Shown here one piece after another: positions 1 to 13,900 of a stretch of DNA of 60,000 nucleotides. This DNA is from Symsagittifera roscoffensis (Eukaryota > Xenacoelomorpha > Acoela > Convolutidae). A model generated the notes under the pieces. It saw only the letters and a list, made by a program, of their open reading frames with translations. It ran no database searches and had not been told where the DNA came from. The DNA lies in the NCBI RefSeq assembly GCF_963678635.1, contig NC_087064.1, positions 70,619,465 through 70,679,464 of the forward strand, read 5' to 3'. The position numbers and the translations under genes are program-made. Within the stretch, counting starts at the first letter, position 1. The number at the start of each line of letters is the position of its first letter.

Positions 1-279
1 ATAAAAACATCGGAAAAGAGTTTTAAGCAACTTTCGTGAATTTTTCCATTTTTGATTATTCCCATGTAATACTGTTCGAAGATTTTCTCTTCTTTGTGTC
101 TCATTTCACCATTTTTCGCAACATTACTACCAATTTGAAAAAAAGAAGGTTTTAACATTTCGATTCCCATACTATTGGATAATATTCCCATACACCTGGA
201 TTAGAGCTGATTTTTCACGAACAGTCAAGTCAACGCGGGATCAACAACTACTGTGTTGTTTAATTTTATACCTATTTCT

Positions 280-1554
280 GGGAGACTAGGAAATTAGACG
301 ATAAGCAAATTAGACGGATTCAATAAAACGAAATTCAAACGTTAAACTATTTTTGCAAAATTAGCATTTTAGACAGAAAGCAAGGGGCTAACAAAAAGTA
401 TTGTCCAAAACAAGTTTTCATAATTAGAAAAATAGTATATGATCCCATTGCATATCAAAGTATTTATCACAATCGATTCTTAAAACTTTAATCTCAATTT
501 AATGAAAAAAAATTTGAAATGCATAATTTAAACAATTGTGGCATGTAAAATTTGTGGCATGTGAAAAATTGATTTGCATTTAAAAAAGCTCGAACGAAAG
601 TTAATTGTACTCTAATCGATCAAGGAGGGTTATCTTGCAAGATCTTGCAAGATTGTTGTAAATGAGGTTTATCTTGCATGATCTTGCAAGATGGAGGTTA
701 TCTTGCAAGATTCTTGCAAGATCTTGAAAGATAACCAATTACGAAATTTTCACAAAACCTTATTTTGAGAGCCTGAAAAACTATGGAGATCCAATGCGAC
801 TACCGTCACAAAAAAACTCTGAGTTTTGAGCTCGGAAAAAATAAGTTTAGACAAATTTTATAAAAAAAGGCTCATATAATTTTGATCTTTCATTTTTTGC
901 AGTGTGAATAGTTTCAGATTGTCGTTAGAATTTATGCATTTCAAGTTAAAATTTTAAAAACGTTTTTTTTTTTTATTTTACTGGAATTTTTCATCAAGTT
1001 TTGCAACTCTAGCGGTTACATTTCAATTTTTTAATTTTTTTTTGTCAAAATTTTGATGAATAGTCAATTATCTTGAGATATTTTGTATGTTGTGTTCACA
1101 TAAATCCGATAAAAATTTCTGTTCATCTTATTATGAGGTTATATTTTTCGTTTCAAAGTTGATGTGTTCAAGTATTTAATTGTTTCTTCTTGCTACTGAA
1201 AAGTGCCTACTGGCAAAAAAAGTTTCACTTGTCTTCTTGTGTAAAAATTGTTTCCACAAAAAATCATGTCTTTTAAGATCTTTTAAAGAGGTTGTCTTGC
1301 AAGATCTTGCAAGAATCAGGCAAGATCTTTTAAAGAGATGCATCTTCGTTAAAAGAATCTTGCAAGGGTCGGGCAAAATCTTGCAAGATAACCTCCCTTG
1401 ATCAACTAGGGTAGTCATCAGTAAACAAATTTCAGACACGAACAATACAATACAATTACGTCTAATTTCCCATATTTCTAATTTGCATCGACGTCTAAAT
1501 TCGTTTTTTTTTGGTCACGTCTAACTTGCTTTTCGTCTAATTTTCCCGGCCCCC
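280..1554. mobile_element. Outer TIR element, interrupted by a second element
   Basis: The left end reads AAATTAGACGATAAGCAAAT. The right end, reverse-complemented, reads AAATTAGACGAAAAGCAAGT. Similarity covers about 35 bp at each end, with GGG-rich outer tips. There is no transposase ORF, so it is non-autonomous. Exact ends are uncertain by a few bases; a TA dinucleotide is near both ends. Confidence 0.65.
610..1411. mobile_element. Tc1/mariner-like MITE with TA duplication, GATCTTGCAAGAT-rich ends
   Basis: TIRs of about 40 bp: both start C-T/C-CTA, contain GATCAAGG and continue GGTTATCTTGCAAGAT. They are flanked by TA at 608-609 and 1412-1413. The ends contain repeated, partly palindromic TCTTGCAAGA units (637-733 and 1298-1390). 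No transposase is present. TA target duplication suggests a Tc1/mariner-type helper. Confidence 0.75.
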
Positions 1555-1809
1555 TTAGTTCTGAGTATGTATACATAAGAGAATGACGACTAACAATCGA
1601 CTTTCTCAGTAAGAATTCTCAATATTGGTTTGGTTCGTTAGGCTCGATTATTAAAAGTGTTTTTCGATTTGGTTTTCGGTAAAATTAACTTTGACAACTG
1701 TTGCAATGCTCAGTGTTTATATTACGGAATGTTGGTCAACATATTTTATTTTGTATTTTTTTGTAATGTAGTTAAATCCTGTAAAAGTTAGACCTGAAGG
1801 ATGACTCAC

Positions 1810-1919
1810 CCATCTTGGAGGGGGGAGTGCATTGGGATGTGGGTTGTGGAAGTTGAGCACCACCACTGTCATTACCAGGGACACTGCGACCATACTGATG
1901 GCCATCAGGTAGTACTGAC
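1810..1919 (-). CDS. nAChR exon 9: M3 and start of the intracellular loop
   Basis: 110 nt, phase 1 in and 0 out, acceptor TTTATAG and donor GTGAGT. It encodes M3 (QYYLMAISMVAVSLVMTVVV) and the proline-rich start of the cytoplasmic loop (LPPPRW, where relatives have MPPWVR). The next exon is not in the window. Confidence 0.93.
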
Positions 1920-4900
1920 CTATAAACAAACAAACAAACAATCAACAAAAAAGAGCCATAAAACTAGTAGCTAAATCGATCAAAAATCTTTGTCCTGCAA
2001 GAATCGTCTAAGTTTGTGTTTAAAGGGCTGAAATGATTAAAACATCCAATGACCCTGTCTTTCGCTCCTGTTTTTATCTTTAAAACTCTGCAATAAATGG
2101 CATAAGCAGATTGTTTTTAGGCAAAATACTTTTCGGCCAAATATCACGCTTACGTGTAGCGCGAAGATAGCGAGGAAAATATATGCTTGGGGTCGTTTTT
2201 ATTCAATTCAGACCAATTTGACAAAAAAATTGACATCAAACGGGAACAAGACTACTCGTATCCGAGCGAAGCCCTGATTGTTCCGACTGCCTCTAAAGTC
2301 TATGGTTATGGAGTAGTGTTTGCTTTAACGAACTTAAAAAACTTCAGTTTTTACAAAAATAATAATTGGACCAAATAGTATGCCTCAATTCAATTTGGAA
2401 CGATTTCGAAGACAGATTAAATATCCGCTGACGCGGTAATAACACTAAATATATCGCGCGTTAATTGTCCCAAATTGGCAGCAGTTAAACCCCCAAAACT
2501 TAGCAAAAAACAATCACAAGAGAAATATCTTTTTGATTTTGAGCTCACGACAACAATGCCTTTCAAACGTTTTTAGAAAATCCGTCAAAAATTTCAAGAA
2601 ATTTGTTTTGAAAAAAAAACCATCCCGAGCACAAACACTGATACTGAATCCTAAAGTTTCCGAGTGTGCGTGCTTGAACTAGCCTAAGTGCGGTTGAGGA
2701 CTGTTTGTTTTTATAAATCATAATTTCAGTTCGCGATTTTTTATGCGTGGCGATTTATGCCGCTTTTATCGTGACCAATTGAAATGAAACACACCAATTT
2801 GTCATATCAATTCTAAGAACGACTCAAATTTCTCCATTTGATATTTAAAATATTTGCAGATTAAAATTTAAAATTTCTCTCGTGCAAAGTTTAGGGGCAA
2901 TCAGAGCGTTCAGGGTTTCGCCATCATACACAAGCAACCTCGTTAGTGCGGGAGTACTTTGCATGATTTTACTCATACTCTACGCGACATACGAAAATGT
3001 GTGCGATGCAGCTGCGTTTCGTGTATCAGTTTTTGGAGATATCGCTTTTGGCTACGTGTAATTTTCATAAATACCCTTCTGTATTATAATTGTTTTTAGC
3101 TACTCTTCCGGAAGTAACAGCGAGATCGTTTGGTCGCCCGCTCGACACTGTTTAGGTTGAATTTGAGAAACTGGTAAGAACGAGATGAAGATCCATCTGG
3201 ATATGACATGGTGTAAAAAAAATGTTGCGTGCAAAAAACCGTGTGGAGCTACGTATACAGGGAAATTTTCCGCAAGTTGTTCTTTTGATTGATTTCAAAA
3301 TCTCAAATTTGGGAAGGTAGTTTCCGGGAAAAGTCAAAAAAATTCAAAAAAGGGACAAAAATTAAAAATCCGACTTTTCCGAAGGCCATTACTTTGGTTG
3401 TATAGAATTATAGGCATCGTCACGTCGGCAAGCAACCGTCCCACAACAATTTTTTTGATTGAAATCACAATCTCAGGTTTGAGAGGGTAGATCCCGAGAT
3501 AAGTTAAAAAACTTCAAAATAATGTTAACAAAGTTGAAGGTTTGAATTTTCTGAAGGCTATAACTTTTTGCGTTAAACAACTTTGGTGTATACGCTTATG
3601 CAGGGGAGCTTCCCACAACCCGTTCTATCCCCTTAATTGAAAATCTCAGATTTTGTTGGTTCGTTTTTCTGAAAAAAAAATCAAAAAATATGGGATCAAA
3701 AAAATTTGGGGTTTTGTCGATGGCTGTTTTCGATACCCCCTGCTAAAAAATGTTCATGCCTATGATTGGTGTCTCGAGAGAGGTGGCTGGCATCATTTCA
3801 CTGACAAGTATCAGGTTCACACAGAGTGCCAGGAACACAGTGATGGCCAGACCTATCTTCTCCCCACTTTCCGGCGGCAGCATGAATGTCAAAGATGCCA
3901 GAAGACTAAAACAAACTAAACTAGTTGGTTTAATTTTTTTTCCAAAGTAAAACTAGGGTTTAAAAATTTTTTTGAGTCAGTTAGTTCTAACCAATTACAT
4001 TTAAATCAAAATAAAATTTTCAAAAATTCTAAAGCCTTGTTTTGAGAGTTACAATATAAAAATCCCAGAAAATCTTGAAGCTTCAAGCATAGTACACGAA
4101 GAAATTAAGGTAGTTTAAAACCATGCAAACGTCCAACAGTGCAAACATCCCAAAATTTATATTAACTATATTTTAACAGTATTTTAAAAATTAGTGAGAC
4201 GTACAATCAGCCTTTAATTTATTAAGAAAACAATTATATTTAAAAAAAAACTGCTTGCAATATCTTTGTTTTCTCGGTAAAAAACCCTATTTAAAAAAAA
4301 TTAACTCAAGTAGATTTCAAAAAGTTAACGAATTTTTTGACCAAACATAGGAAGCCGGTTGCCATGCAAGTATTTTAAAATCTTCCAACTAAATTCACTT
4401 CAGAAAAAAAAATTGATATGGAGACAATTTGCTAAAAGAAAAAAAATATTGTTAAATATTTGGTACAATTTGTTGTCTAACTTTGCTGTTGTTTTTTTTT
4501 TCAGAAAATGCAATTGATTGACTTACAAAACAGAAAAAATGGGTATTTATCGTGTAAAAAAGCGGTAATGCATAGCTTTTAATTTTTGATATAATTAAAA
4601 TTGAGAAGTCAACCTTTTGATTTCCAAGTGTTGACTAATTAAGCCTGAAAATTGAAAGCATTTAAGCCAGTTTTTCTTGGCAATTTTTTTTTGAATTTTA
4701 AGAATCAGAATCACGACCAATAGGGACCAAAAAAGAAGCAATTTTCACGGGTTAACCTTGTGCTAGTCAAACCGACTGGAAATTAATTAATTTTAATAAA
4801 TGGAATTGAATCATTTGTTACTTTCCACTTTTCGAGAGCGGTCAAAACAATCAACAAGTTTTCAAATTGACATAGACAGCCATGAAAACAAACCATTTCT

Positions 4901-7900
4901 AGTGAAAGTTCTTTCGAATTTCAACAATGGGTGGTCATTGAAAAATTGTATAAATCTCATTGCCCTTTTAGGTTAAATAAACTAGCCTAATTTTAAAAAC
5001 TTGGTCAACATAAGTATTTGTTTCAGATTCCTTTCAAAATGTCACTAATTCCGAACACGTTTGTTGTATAATTATCAAAAAAAAAAATGGCGAATACTAA
5101 TTTTCTGTTTGTTTTTCTTGTTTCAAACTTTTAATTACATGTTTGGATTGAGGTCAGAAAAGTGTCAATCCGCTCAAATTTCCAAGTTGTGCGCGTTTCA
5201 GTGAAATCAAGATAGTTTTTCAAAATTTTGACAAAAGCAAGATAAAAATAACTTTTTCATTCTATGAGGGAAAGGATTAACATACGGGTTGTTCAGCTCT
5301 TTTCGGAGAAACGCTGTTGTGTCGGTATGATTAATAATAACATGCTTTTTTTGGTTTTTTCTACTGGCTAAGAATATCTCTCTTTCTCAGGCAAATGAGG
5401 ACCGTCCTTTGCCAAGCGGAGAGTTGTTCAGCTTTTCAAGGAAAACGCTGAACTACGCGGAAGAAATACTCAGAAGAAATTTCACCACCAATCCTCGTTA
5501 CCTGATCATTGCGGTTGGTGTGACTAGATTTTTCTCGTAGAAGAGAGGTCTTCTAGCGAGGTGCATTTCTATGAACACATCTGTGTAGGCGGCATCGGAA
5601 TACACGACTCTGTTGTTCACCGATGGCGTTTCCCCCAACATCCATTCCCCATTAATCGTGAAGTACCTGAAAAGAGAAACATCTATGTTCACAAAACTAG
5701 TAGATATAACTTCAATAAAACAATTTTATCATAATACTGAAAAAAATTAAACATGAAAAAGGAGCAAGCTGTGTAACAAAGAAAAAACGCATTTTTCAAG
5801 AAACAGGAAAGTTTATGTATTCCAAACTAATAATTTTTTATTTTTATACGCTCCAATGCTGGGATGGTTTTATTACCTGATTCGGTACCTTACTGCATAT
5901 CAAGCAGCAAAATCAAAATAATTAATAACTAAATTTCTAGTGTCTTCCAGCATGCGAAATAAGGTATATCTTCTGCTAATGATGATTTTTTCGAAGAATG
6001 GGCATCTCCGAAGACCATCTCTGTTTTTTTTCGCACCGCCACTTCTGTTTTCTTATTCTTTAGTACCTTTTATTTGCCACAGTCCAACCTATAATCCATC
6101 CTATTTTACTTGAAAATATGTATCAAGAGAATACTAAGACTATAAAAAATCGAAAATAACTATCATAAAAGCAAATACCAACTAATAACAAAAAACTGAG
6201 TTCCACCAAAAAAACTCAAAAAAGGCACTTTATATGTTTACCAACGGTAGTCCAATCTGTTAGATAATTATAATTCAGTCGCTAAACCTTGATACATTTT
6301 TTTTATAGCATTGAGTTCTTATTTTGTAGAAACCACCCGGAGTGGTTTTTTAGCAGACAGGTTTTTCAGCATAAAAGTGAAATTAAGGTCTTTTAGCAAA
6401 CTTTGAGTGACAACTTTGTGGAGGCAGCAAAAATTGACACAAAATTGATTGACTGAAGTAAAATGGCAAGTTATCTGGGGTTGAGTTTTCCTGATTCAGA
6501 CAATTATCTCACAGTTTAACAAATATCTCTCAGCAAAACCACTTAGTCAACGTACTTAGGCAATGTACTTGCCAGTTCCTCGTTTGAAGTTAGCGTTCTG
6601 ACCGTTAAATTGTTTTGAGTCTGCTAAAAAAATCGGTCTGCTGAAAAACAGGTCTGCTAAAAACCTAGCCCCAGAAACCACACTCACTGGGATATGACTG
6701 TGATGGTTACATAGCGGTTTTGAGACAACAGCGTATTTATACTCGTCAGTAAGCAGACAAATACTGTTTTAACCAATCAGAATCGAGACAAGGAAAATAT
6801 TATTGATAGATATCTATTCAGTAAGTTTGCTTTCTCATCTCAATTCGGATTGTTTAATATAGTATTTGTCTGATTACTGACGAGAATATTTACGCAGTTG
6901 TCTAAATCCAGACCGCACTTTGACTCCGATATGACGCGAATATATCACAATAAGTTGTTTGTTCTAATTGTTTGCAAATAGAACCTGAGTTGCTCCAACT
7001 GTGGCTCAGTATTTCAGCTTCAGCTTTGACTAAACTTTTGATTAAATTATTTTTATGGGATTTAAATTAATTGTTCCGGTAAAATTGTTTACGGGTCAAA
7101 TTTGCTTTTAAGGCCACAAAAGAAAAAATATGGCTTTAGAGCTTTGTGTAAAGCATATTAAGCTGATGATAAATCTAGATCACAGCAGCTATTTGTTTAA
7201 GTATCCTCATTCATTCGAAAATTAAAGAAAAATTGATTAATTATATCTCAAAAATTGAAAAATTTCTGCACGACTTAGCGGAATTGGCGATGACTTAAAT
7301 AAACAAACAGCTTATTTCATTAATTCTTAAAATGTTTCTTGCCTAAACAGTTTTGCAAATTGTTACAATTATGAGATTTTCTAAAAATTTGAGTGCAATT
7401 AACAAAAAATTGACATATTTTGAAAGTAATAGTAGAAGTTAGAAGAATAAAACTAAGCAATCAATGATTTGGCAACCAAAGTTTTCGGATAGCGCAAAAA
7501 GAGGAAGTCAGATCAATCAAAGATGGATGCTTTTGGCTTTAAAAGAATTGATATCAATTTTTAGGATTCGATTATAAAAAATGTTTTGATTCCTTACAAT
7601 AGTTAGATTTGTAACTCAGCAAAAAAAATTTTTGGTCACTGATAAAAGTTCAACCAACATTTTGATTAGAGAACAATTGATCACAGTTTGATTAACAACT
7701 TTTTTTCATAAAAATGGACAAGCATTTGAAGAGTTTAATGAAAATGGCGACACTTTAAATGTTTGTTTGACACATAGTTTCAAGAATCAGAATAACAAAC
7801 TTTTAGAACTGTTGAAAATTCTACTTACATTGATGAGTCCTCAAAGGTAGAAAAACAATCATTGTGAAAATCATTGAAACAAGAAAACACCCAAAATCAG

Positions 7901-10900
7901 TTTTTGATCAAAATCTTTACAAAAATGAAATTCGAGAAAACAAGTCTTTATTTTTGCAGTTGAAAGTAGAAAAAACTCAAAATTTAACCAATCATGTTAA
8001 TGAAACTTTTAATTTTTAGCAAAAAACGTGATAGATTAGACAACTTGATTGTACAGTTTAATGGTCCTCAGGAGAAAGAAGGGTACGTAAGTAGGAATAA
8101 TAAGCCAGAGGTGGAGTTCTGCGAACACTCATGGGCGTCAAATAGACTAATGCAGAGCGCATGAAATTGAGAAACTTCAAAAACAAAGTAAATTTATAAT
8201 GTTGGTGAAAACTTTCCAATCAGAAAATATCGGAAAAACATTTCTGCTAGTCTGGCAACTAAAATTTTGTGGTTAGCTTCAAACTTCGGACAAGGGTATT
8301 AAGAGAAGCAAAATTTTGATTAAAAATTCGGATAATTGATTCGATTTGATTTCATTCTTTAGTGAAATTATTTCTCAAATAATTTTTGTTCATATATGAA
8401 GTTGACTCTTATAATATAATATAAGACGTTAAAAGGGGCTTTTTCTCCATTTTTGTAGAAACTGCTTTGCTACTATTTTTTCTCCTATCTTTTGAAAAAA
8501 AAGTTTGCTTTTAGGTTTTTGAAATAAAATAAGGTTAGGATCTAGAATTTTCTCGGGCGAAAGAGTGAAAGAGCATGTTTTTCAGACATTGCCTAAAATT
8601 TTATGGACCTTTGATTTAGCTCAAGCAAGCTGGTTTTTCGAGCTCCCAAATCGAACAAAAGAGAACCTCGTTTGCAAAACAATTTTACGCCCTAGGAGAT
8701 TTTTTATGCCAAAATGAGCAATAAAAAGGGCCATAATTATCAACTAATCACCAATTTGTGTCCTATATGGGAAAAAGGTCTCCCCTCTCAAATTTAAAGA
8801 TTATTGGCGCCCAAAATTTTCTAGAAAAATTTGAGATTTAGCCAGCCGGCAAAAAATATTATTAGGAGGTAATTGAGGTAAATCTCTGTGGAAAGGGGAA
8901 GGGGTAACCTCCCCACCTAAATCGCCCTAAATGTAACACCATGAAAATAGCGAATCATTGTACGGTGTCTAAAAAATGAACAGTGAATTACGCTGTGTCG
9001 AGGTGTCCACGATTATTTTGTATGGTAATTTCGTTTGCCGTGTTGATCCATGAGCCGAACTTCAAAGTGCACACCTGAGCGTCATAAGGGAAGTGCCTGA
9101 AATTTAAAATAATTTTGTTTAGATTATACGATTCATACAAAACTTACACTGAAAATATTTCTGGGGAATTTTTGCAGCATTAAAAACCTTTTACGAGAGT
9201 TCCATATTTTTTCAGATCACTAGAAAAACTTTTTTTGTTCCGACTTTCGATACGAAAGTAACGGAATATTTGTGCTCGGGGTGGGTTTTTTTTTCTTCAG
9301 AAAAATTTCGACTTTTTAACTAGCCATTTTTGACGGAATTTTTTGATATCATTCAAAAGGTATTGTTGTCCTGAGCTTAATTTTGAAACGATATTTCACC
9401 TGTGATCATTTTTCGTAAACTTATGGGGGTTTAAAGATTGCCATTTTGGCCAATTTGGGACAATTAACGCGCGATATATTTCGCGCTATTAACGCGTAAG
9501 CGAAGAGCTAATCCGTCTTAGAAATCGTTTCAAATTGGTTGTAAGAAGCTTATTTGCCTTAATTGATTTGTTGCAAGGAGCTAAATCTATTCTTTTGTAG
9601 TTTATATGGCGTGTGGGGGGGGATGATTTTCATGGAAAAAATTTCAAATTTTAGAAAAAATTTTTTTAATTTTTTTTACATTTAATTTGTTAATGATATT
9701 TATTTTATTACTGCTTCATAAACCTTAAAAGACAGTCGGAACAGTCAGGGCTTCGCCCTGATACGAGCAGTCTTGTTAGATTTTATTTAAGATATTGTTT
9801 TTTGACATTATTTTCCCAAGAGTTTTTTTTGATATGATTTTTCCAAGATAAACCGACAATTGTTCATAGCTTGAGATTAAAAAAATTAAGAAGGGGCAAG
9901 TTTTATGGCAGAAGAATCAAATTATCAAAAAATTTCAGCCAATCAGCGTGAAACTTATCAAAGTTGACTGATTTTGCAAATAAACTTATTTAATATTAAC
10001 ATGCTATGGTTTCCAAATTGAATTTCGGCTTGTTGAAAATTAAGTACTTTTCATACAAATTTTGGCTATCATAACATTCGGGCGATCAGCTTTTCTATGG
10101 CATAAATGGTTCCTCCAAAAAGAGTTTCTAGCTCTCACTTGATGTGTATGGTGCATGTCGTGACGTATATGACGGGTGTATCCCACTTGACGTAGCCCGA
10201 GGCATTGATTGACACCGGGATCACACCGTCCTTCTCCACTTTCACTTGGATAACACTACAAAATCAAAAGAAACAATTTCTACGGAGTGCGGTCAAAAGG
10301 TAGACATGTCACCCCGCACTGGAGTTTCGTGGATAATAATCTATTATTTTGGATTTTCATTGTCAGTCTCTATAAAATTACAAAAATAATCGATTATAAT
10401 CGATTAAAAATAGATTATAATGATACTACTTTTTAAGCAATAAAATCCCAATATAATATTTTCCATGAAAGTCTAGAGCGGGACAGAATAGACACGTCGC
10501 AAGCCAATACGGGATAAGAAAACAAACGTAAAAAACATTTTCGTTTATCAATTATGATTGATTTCCGTCGTGTCTACTCCATGACTGTCTACTTTTTGCT
10601 CTTAACCGATCTTTATATAGCGTCTACAGCTGTCTACTATAGTAGTTTGTTATTACTTCTAGTAATTAAGTAATACTAGGTTATTCCAAATTTTTCCCCG
10701 TTGTTCCATTTTCTGTTGCTGTTTTAGATAGGGTTTGCAGATTAAATCGGACAAACCAGAAAAAAACTTATTCAAAAATTACAGCGAATCACATTTAGAG
10801 TTTGAAATCCTCAAGTGAATAGAAATCGACGGCGTCTACAAAAATATACCATCAATTAACTACTGCGTATTTTATACCCTGCCTTGGTTGTTTTGGTTCC

Positions 10901-13900
10901 CAAAACCTCCCGGTATTTTTCCAGTTTCCCAACCCTCTCAAAATTTAAATAATAAATTTGCTCAAAAATTGTTTATACGTTAGTTTAAATAGAAAAAAGG
11001 ATTAATAAATTAGGCTCACGTCATGTCGACGCATTCAATTGCAGCTTAGGACATCAACATTATTACTAAATAGCCTTTCATATATCGAAAAAAAATGTGA
11101 ATTTAATGCAACTTAGTTTATTGACGTACTTGTTGTATACGACTATGTCAGGCAGCCAGATGTGTTTGGGCATGATGGTTATCTTATCCAGGCCCTCATA
11201 GTCTTTTGGATCCCACACTAGGTAGTTGTCAAACCAGTGCTGAAAAGAGAAAATTAAAACAGAAGTGGGGAGACGAATTTACAAAAAAACGTCTGCCGAA
11301 AAAACGCTCTCAAAATTATATAATGGCGCCAAAGTTGCTTTCATGAAAATTTAAGGGTTGCTTAGCAAAAAATGGATGACGTAAATAGGACCAAAGGTAA
11401 GACTTTCGGAGGAACAAGGTAGCAACCATATTCATCACCGCCCACGGCACGCTACTGACACATTGGTCAAAATCCATTTCGATAGCCTTGTGCGTAATAA
11501 CAAACTAAAGTAAGGTTTCACACAATCATTTCAGCACTAATGGACCAAAAATTTTGATCCAATGCAATTTTTTTAAGCTCTTTTGACGTGCCATATGACA
11601 AACTAAGAATGAACTTTTCGATTGATTTTTCCAACTTTCCAATGTCATATGACGTGCCATATGACAAACTAAGAATGAACTTTTCGATTGATTTTTCCTC
11701 CAGAAAAACTATAAAGAACCTATTTTTTTAAATAATTTTTAACTTTTTCTGCGCTGCACAAAACTTGTTGAAAAAAAAATTCAGAAAATTTTGTTGTTGG
11801 GCCATTTTTGATTAGTTTTGACCAAAAATTACATTTTAACGGCAGGCACCTGTCCATAAAGTTATTTGATATTGACGTCAATAAGGTTTTCTTACGGGTT
11901 GTCTAGTCAAAAACGCTGGTCGTTAAGTAGTACCAAAGTAGAAAAACTTGGGCAACTAGTGTTGAACGGGAAAAAATGGCAACCATACTCGCCTCCACAG
12001 CCTACAGCCCACTACTGAAAAAAACGGTGTTTTCTTCTACCCCTACTTTAAACGGCATAGACGTAATTACAATTTTATGCAAGTTTTTATCTAAGCATTT
12101 TAGCATGTATGAATCCAGTGTTTTTAGTTGATTCAGAAAAACTTCATAAGTTTCGACCAAATACATATTGTCAGCTCTTTTAAGGCACCTTAAGCATCAA
12201 TTGGGCATAAATAAGGAAATTCTTGTAACAAAATAGAAAAAAACAGCTTTCAGATTAGTTGTTCTAACAAACAAGCAAAAATTTAATAGCATAAAAACCA
12301 TGACAAAATTTTTAAAGGAAAAATTGTGGAGAAGAGCCCACTGTTTTAAAAGCCAAAAGGATCAAAGTTTAAACTCTCCACAAAAAAAACTAAGAAATTG
12401 TATCTTAGGAAAACAAAATAATTGCTCTTGAACTCTTGAATTTGTTTGTGCTTAGTCTTCATCACAAGCCGACAATATTCTTGTTATTTCACTCAAAAAA
12501 AAACCAAAAAAAATGGGACTCCACACCCTGCCGACCCAAAGGGTCCCCCCTTTGATACTTTTTCAGACATCCATTTTTGGCCGACCGACCCTAAAATTTG
12601 TCTAAAAGCGCTTATGGCGCCAATATGTACTAACTATGAGGGGGAGCGCGCGCCAAAAAAACGCGTTTTTTTTTGTCAAAATTTTTCAAAAAGTGCCCAA
12701 AAACGGCTTTTTTGACTGTTTTTCAAAAATTTGCCTGCGGCGCACAAAATTTAGCCAAAATAGGGGCAAAACAGTGCTTAGGGAGAGCTCGAAAAATCTA
12801 TTTGGTCGACCTAAAAAAAAAGGTCGTCAAAATTTTCCAATTTTTTTTTGAAAATCCGCCCCCCCCTCGAGAAAATCCTAGATCCGCCCCTGCCCAACAC
12901 TAACTTGTTTTTACATTTTAGCAAATACAAAACACTTTCAGTAGCAGGAAAAGGAATGTTCTAAGCGTTCGGAATTTTCGTGTTGAGAAAACTATTTAGA
13001 ATTTTCAACAATAATTTAGTAATGCTGAAAACCATTGAAAATCTAGCACGATGGCCTAAAAAAACACAAATTTTTAGATAAACTTAGCCCGAATAAAAAT
13101 TACAATTCAGTAATTTGTGCAAACTTTGATATCACAGCATGAATATTTGAATATTTCTTAAACTATAAAGTAGTGTGGCAAATGTGTCGACTTATCGTGT
13201 CATCACGCTCAATTATTTCTTTTCTTCTTTTGTTTATCTGCCATGATTGATCTAGGCAATATATTAATAAAACTGCATATCGTGTTTAACTGTGTAGGTT
13301 TGATAAATAAGATGAAATAAATCAAGAAATATATAGAAACTCTAAAGTTCTTAAAATTGGCTCTAAAAAGTTTTGCTATAGTTTTTTTGCTATCTTATAC
13401 TCTGCGTGATTTTAAAAATTGTTGAAATTTCTGGTATTGATCAGAAATTAAAATTCAGGTTCCAGTGATCGCGAAAATCTAAATTTGAAGAAAACATTTT
13501 TGGGAACTAAGAGTTACTGGAATACAATTGATTCAAAATTCTCAAAAAGTTTTCTCCAAATTAAAATTGTTAGTTTCAGCGGAACCTGATTTAATTTTCT
13601 GATCAATTCCAATTGCTTTAAAATCATGCATAGTATACAATGGCGAAAAAAAACTATAGCAAAAAATTTTCGTGCCATTTTCAAGAAGTTGAAAGAATAG
13701 ATTTTATCATTATTTCAGAGCTAGTTCTTGATATATTTCATCTTATTTTATCAAACCTGCATGCAACAAATAATTTTTTTGAAAAGTTTTCGTTTAAGTA
13801 AAGAACTGAACTGGCAACTTTTTTGTGGCAATTTGAAAACATTTATCTTGAAACCAGTCTTTTTTCACAGGATACACAGTTTCAATAGATCAATCATGAC

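Larger units (their letters stand above)
1..1809. other. Intron 9 (partial) of the receptor: nested TIR elements
   Basis: No coding exon is seen here. Most of it is an outer TIR element (about 280-1554) split by an inner one (610-1411). Confidence 0.6.
1920..3759. other. Intron 8: dispersed repeat copy and degenerate satellite
   Basis: Holds a plus-strand copy of dispersed family 1 (about 2235-2660), an inverted fragment of its head (about 2890-2945), and a degenerate tandem repeat (about 3240-3690) that ends within 80 bp of exon 8. Confidence 0.6.
5667..8991. other. Intron 6: two small inverted-repeat elements, otherwise AT-rich
   Basis: Contains the elements at 6337-6672 and 6715-6910. 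Nothing else supportable was found in 5667-6327 or 6950-8991. Confidence 0.5.

Noticed and set aside
618-1403. CRISPR-like array from repeated TCTTGCAAGAT
   Set aside because: Units are irregular, inverted at the two ends and framed by TIRs in a eukaryotic sequence; they are transposon end repeats.
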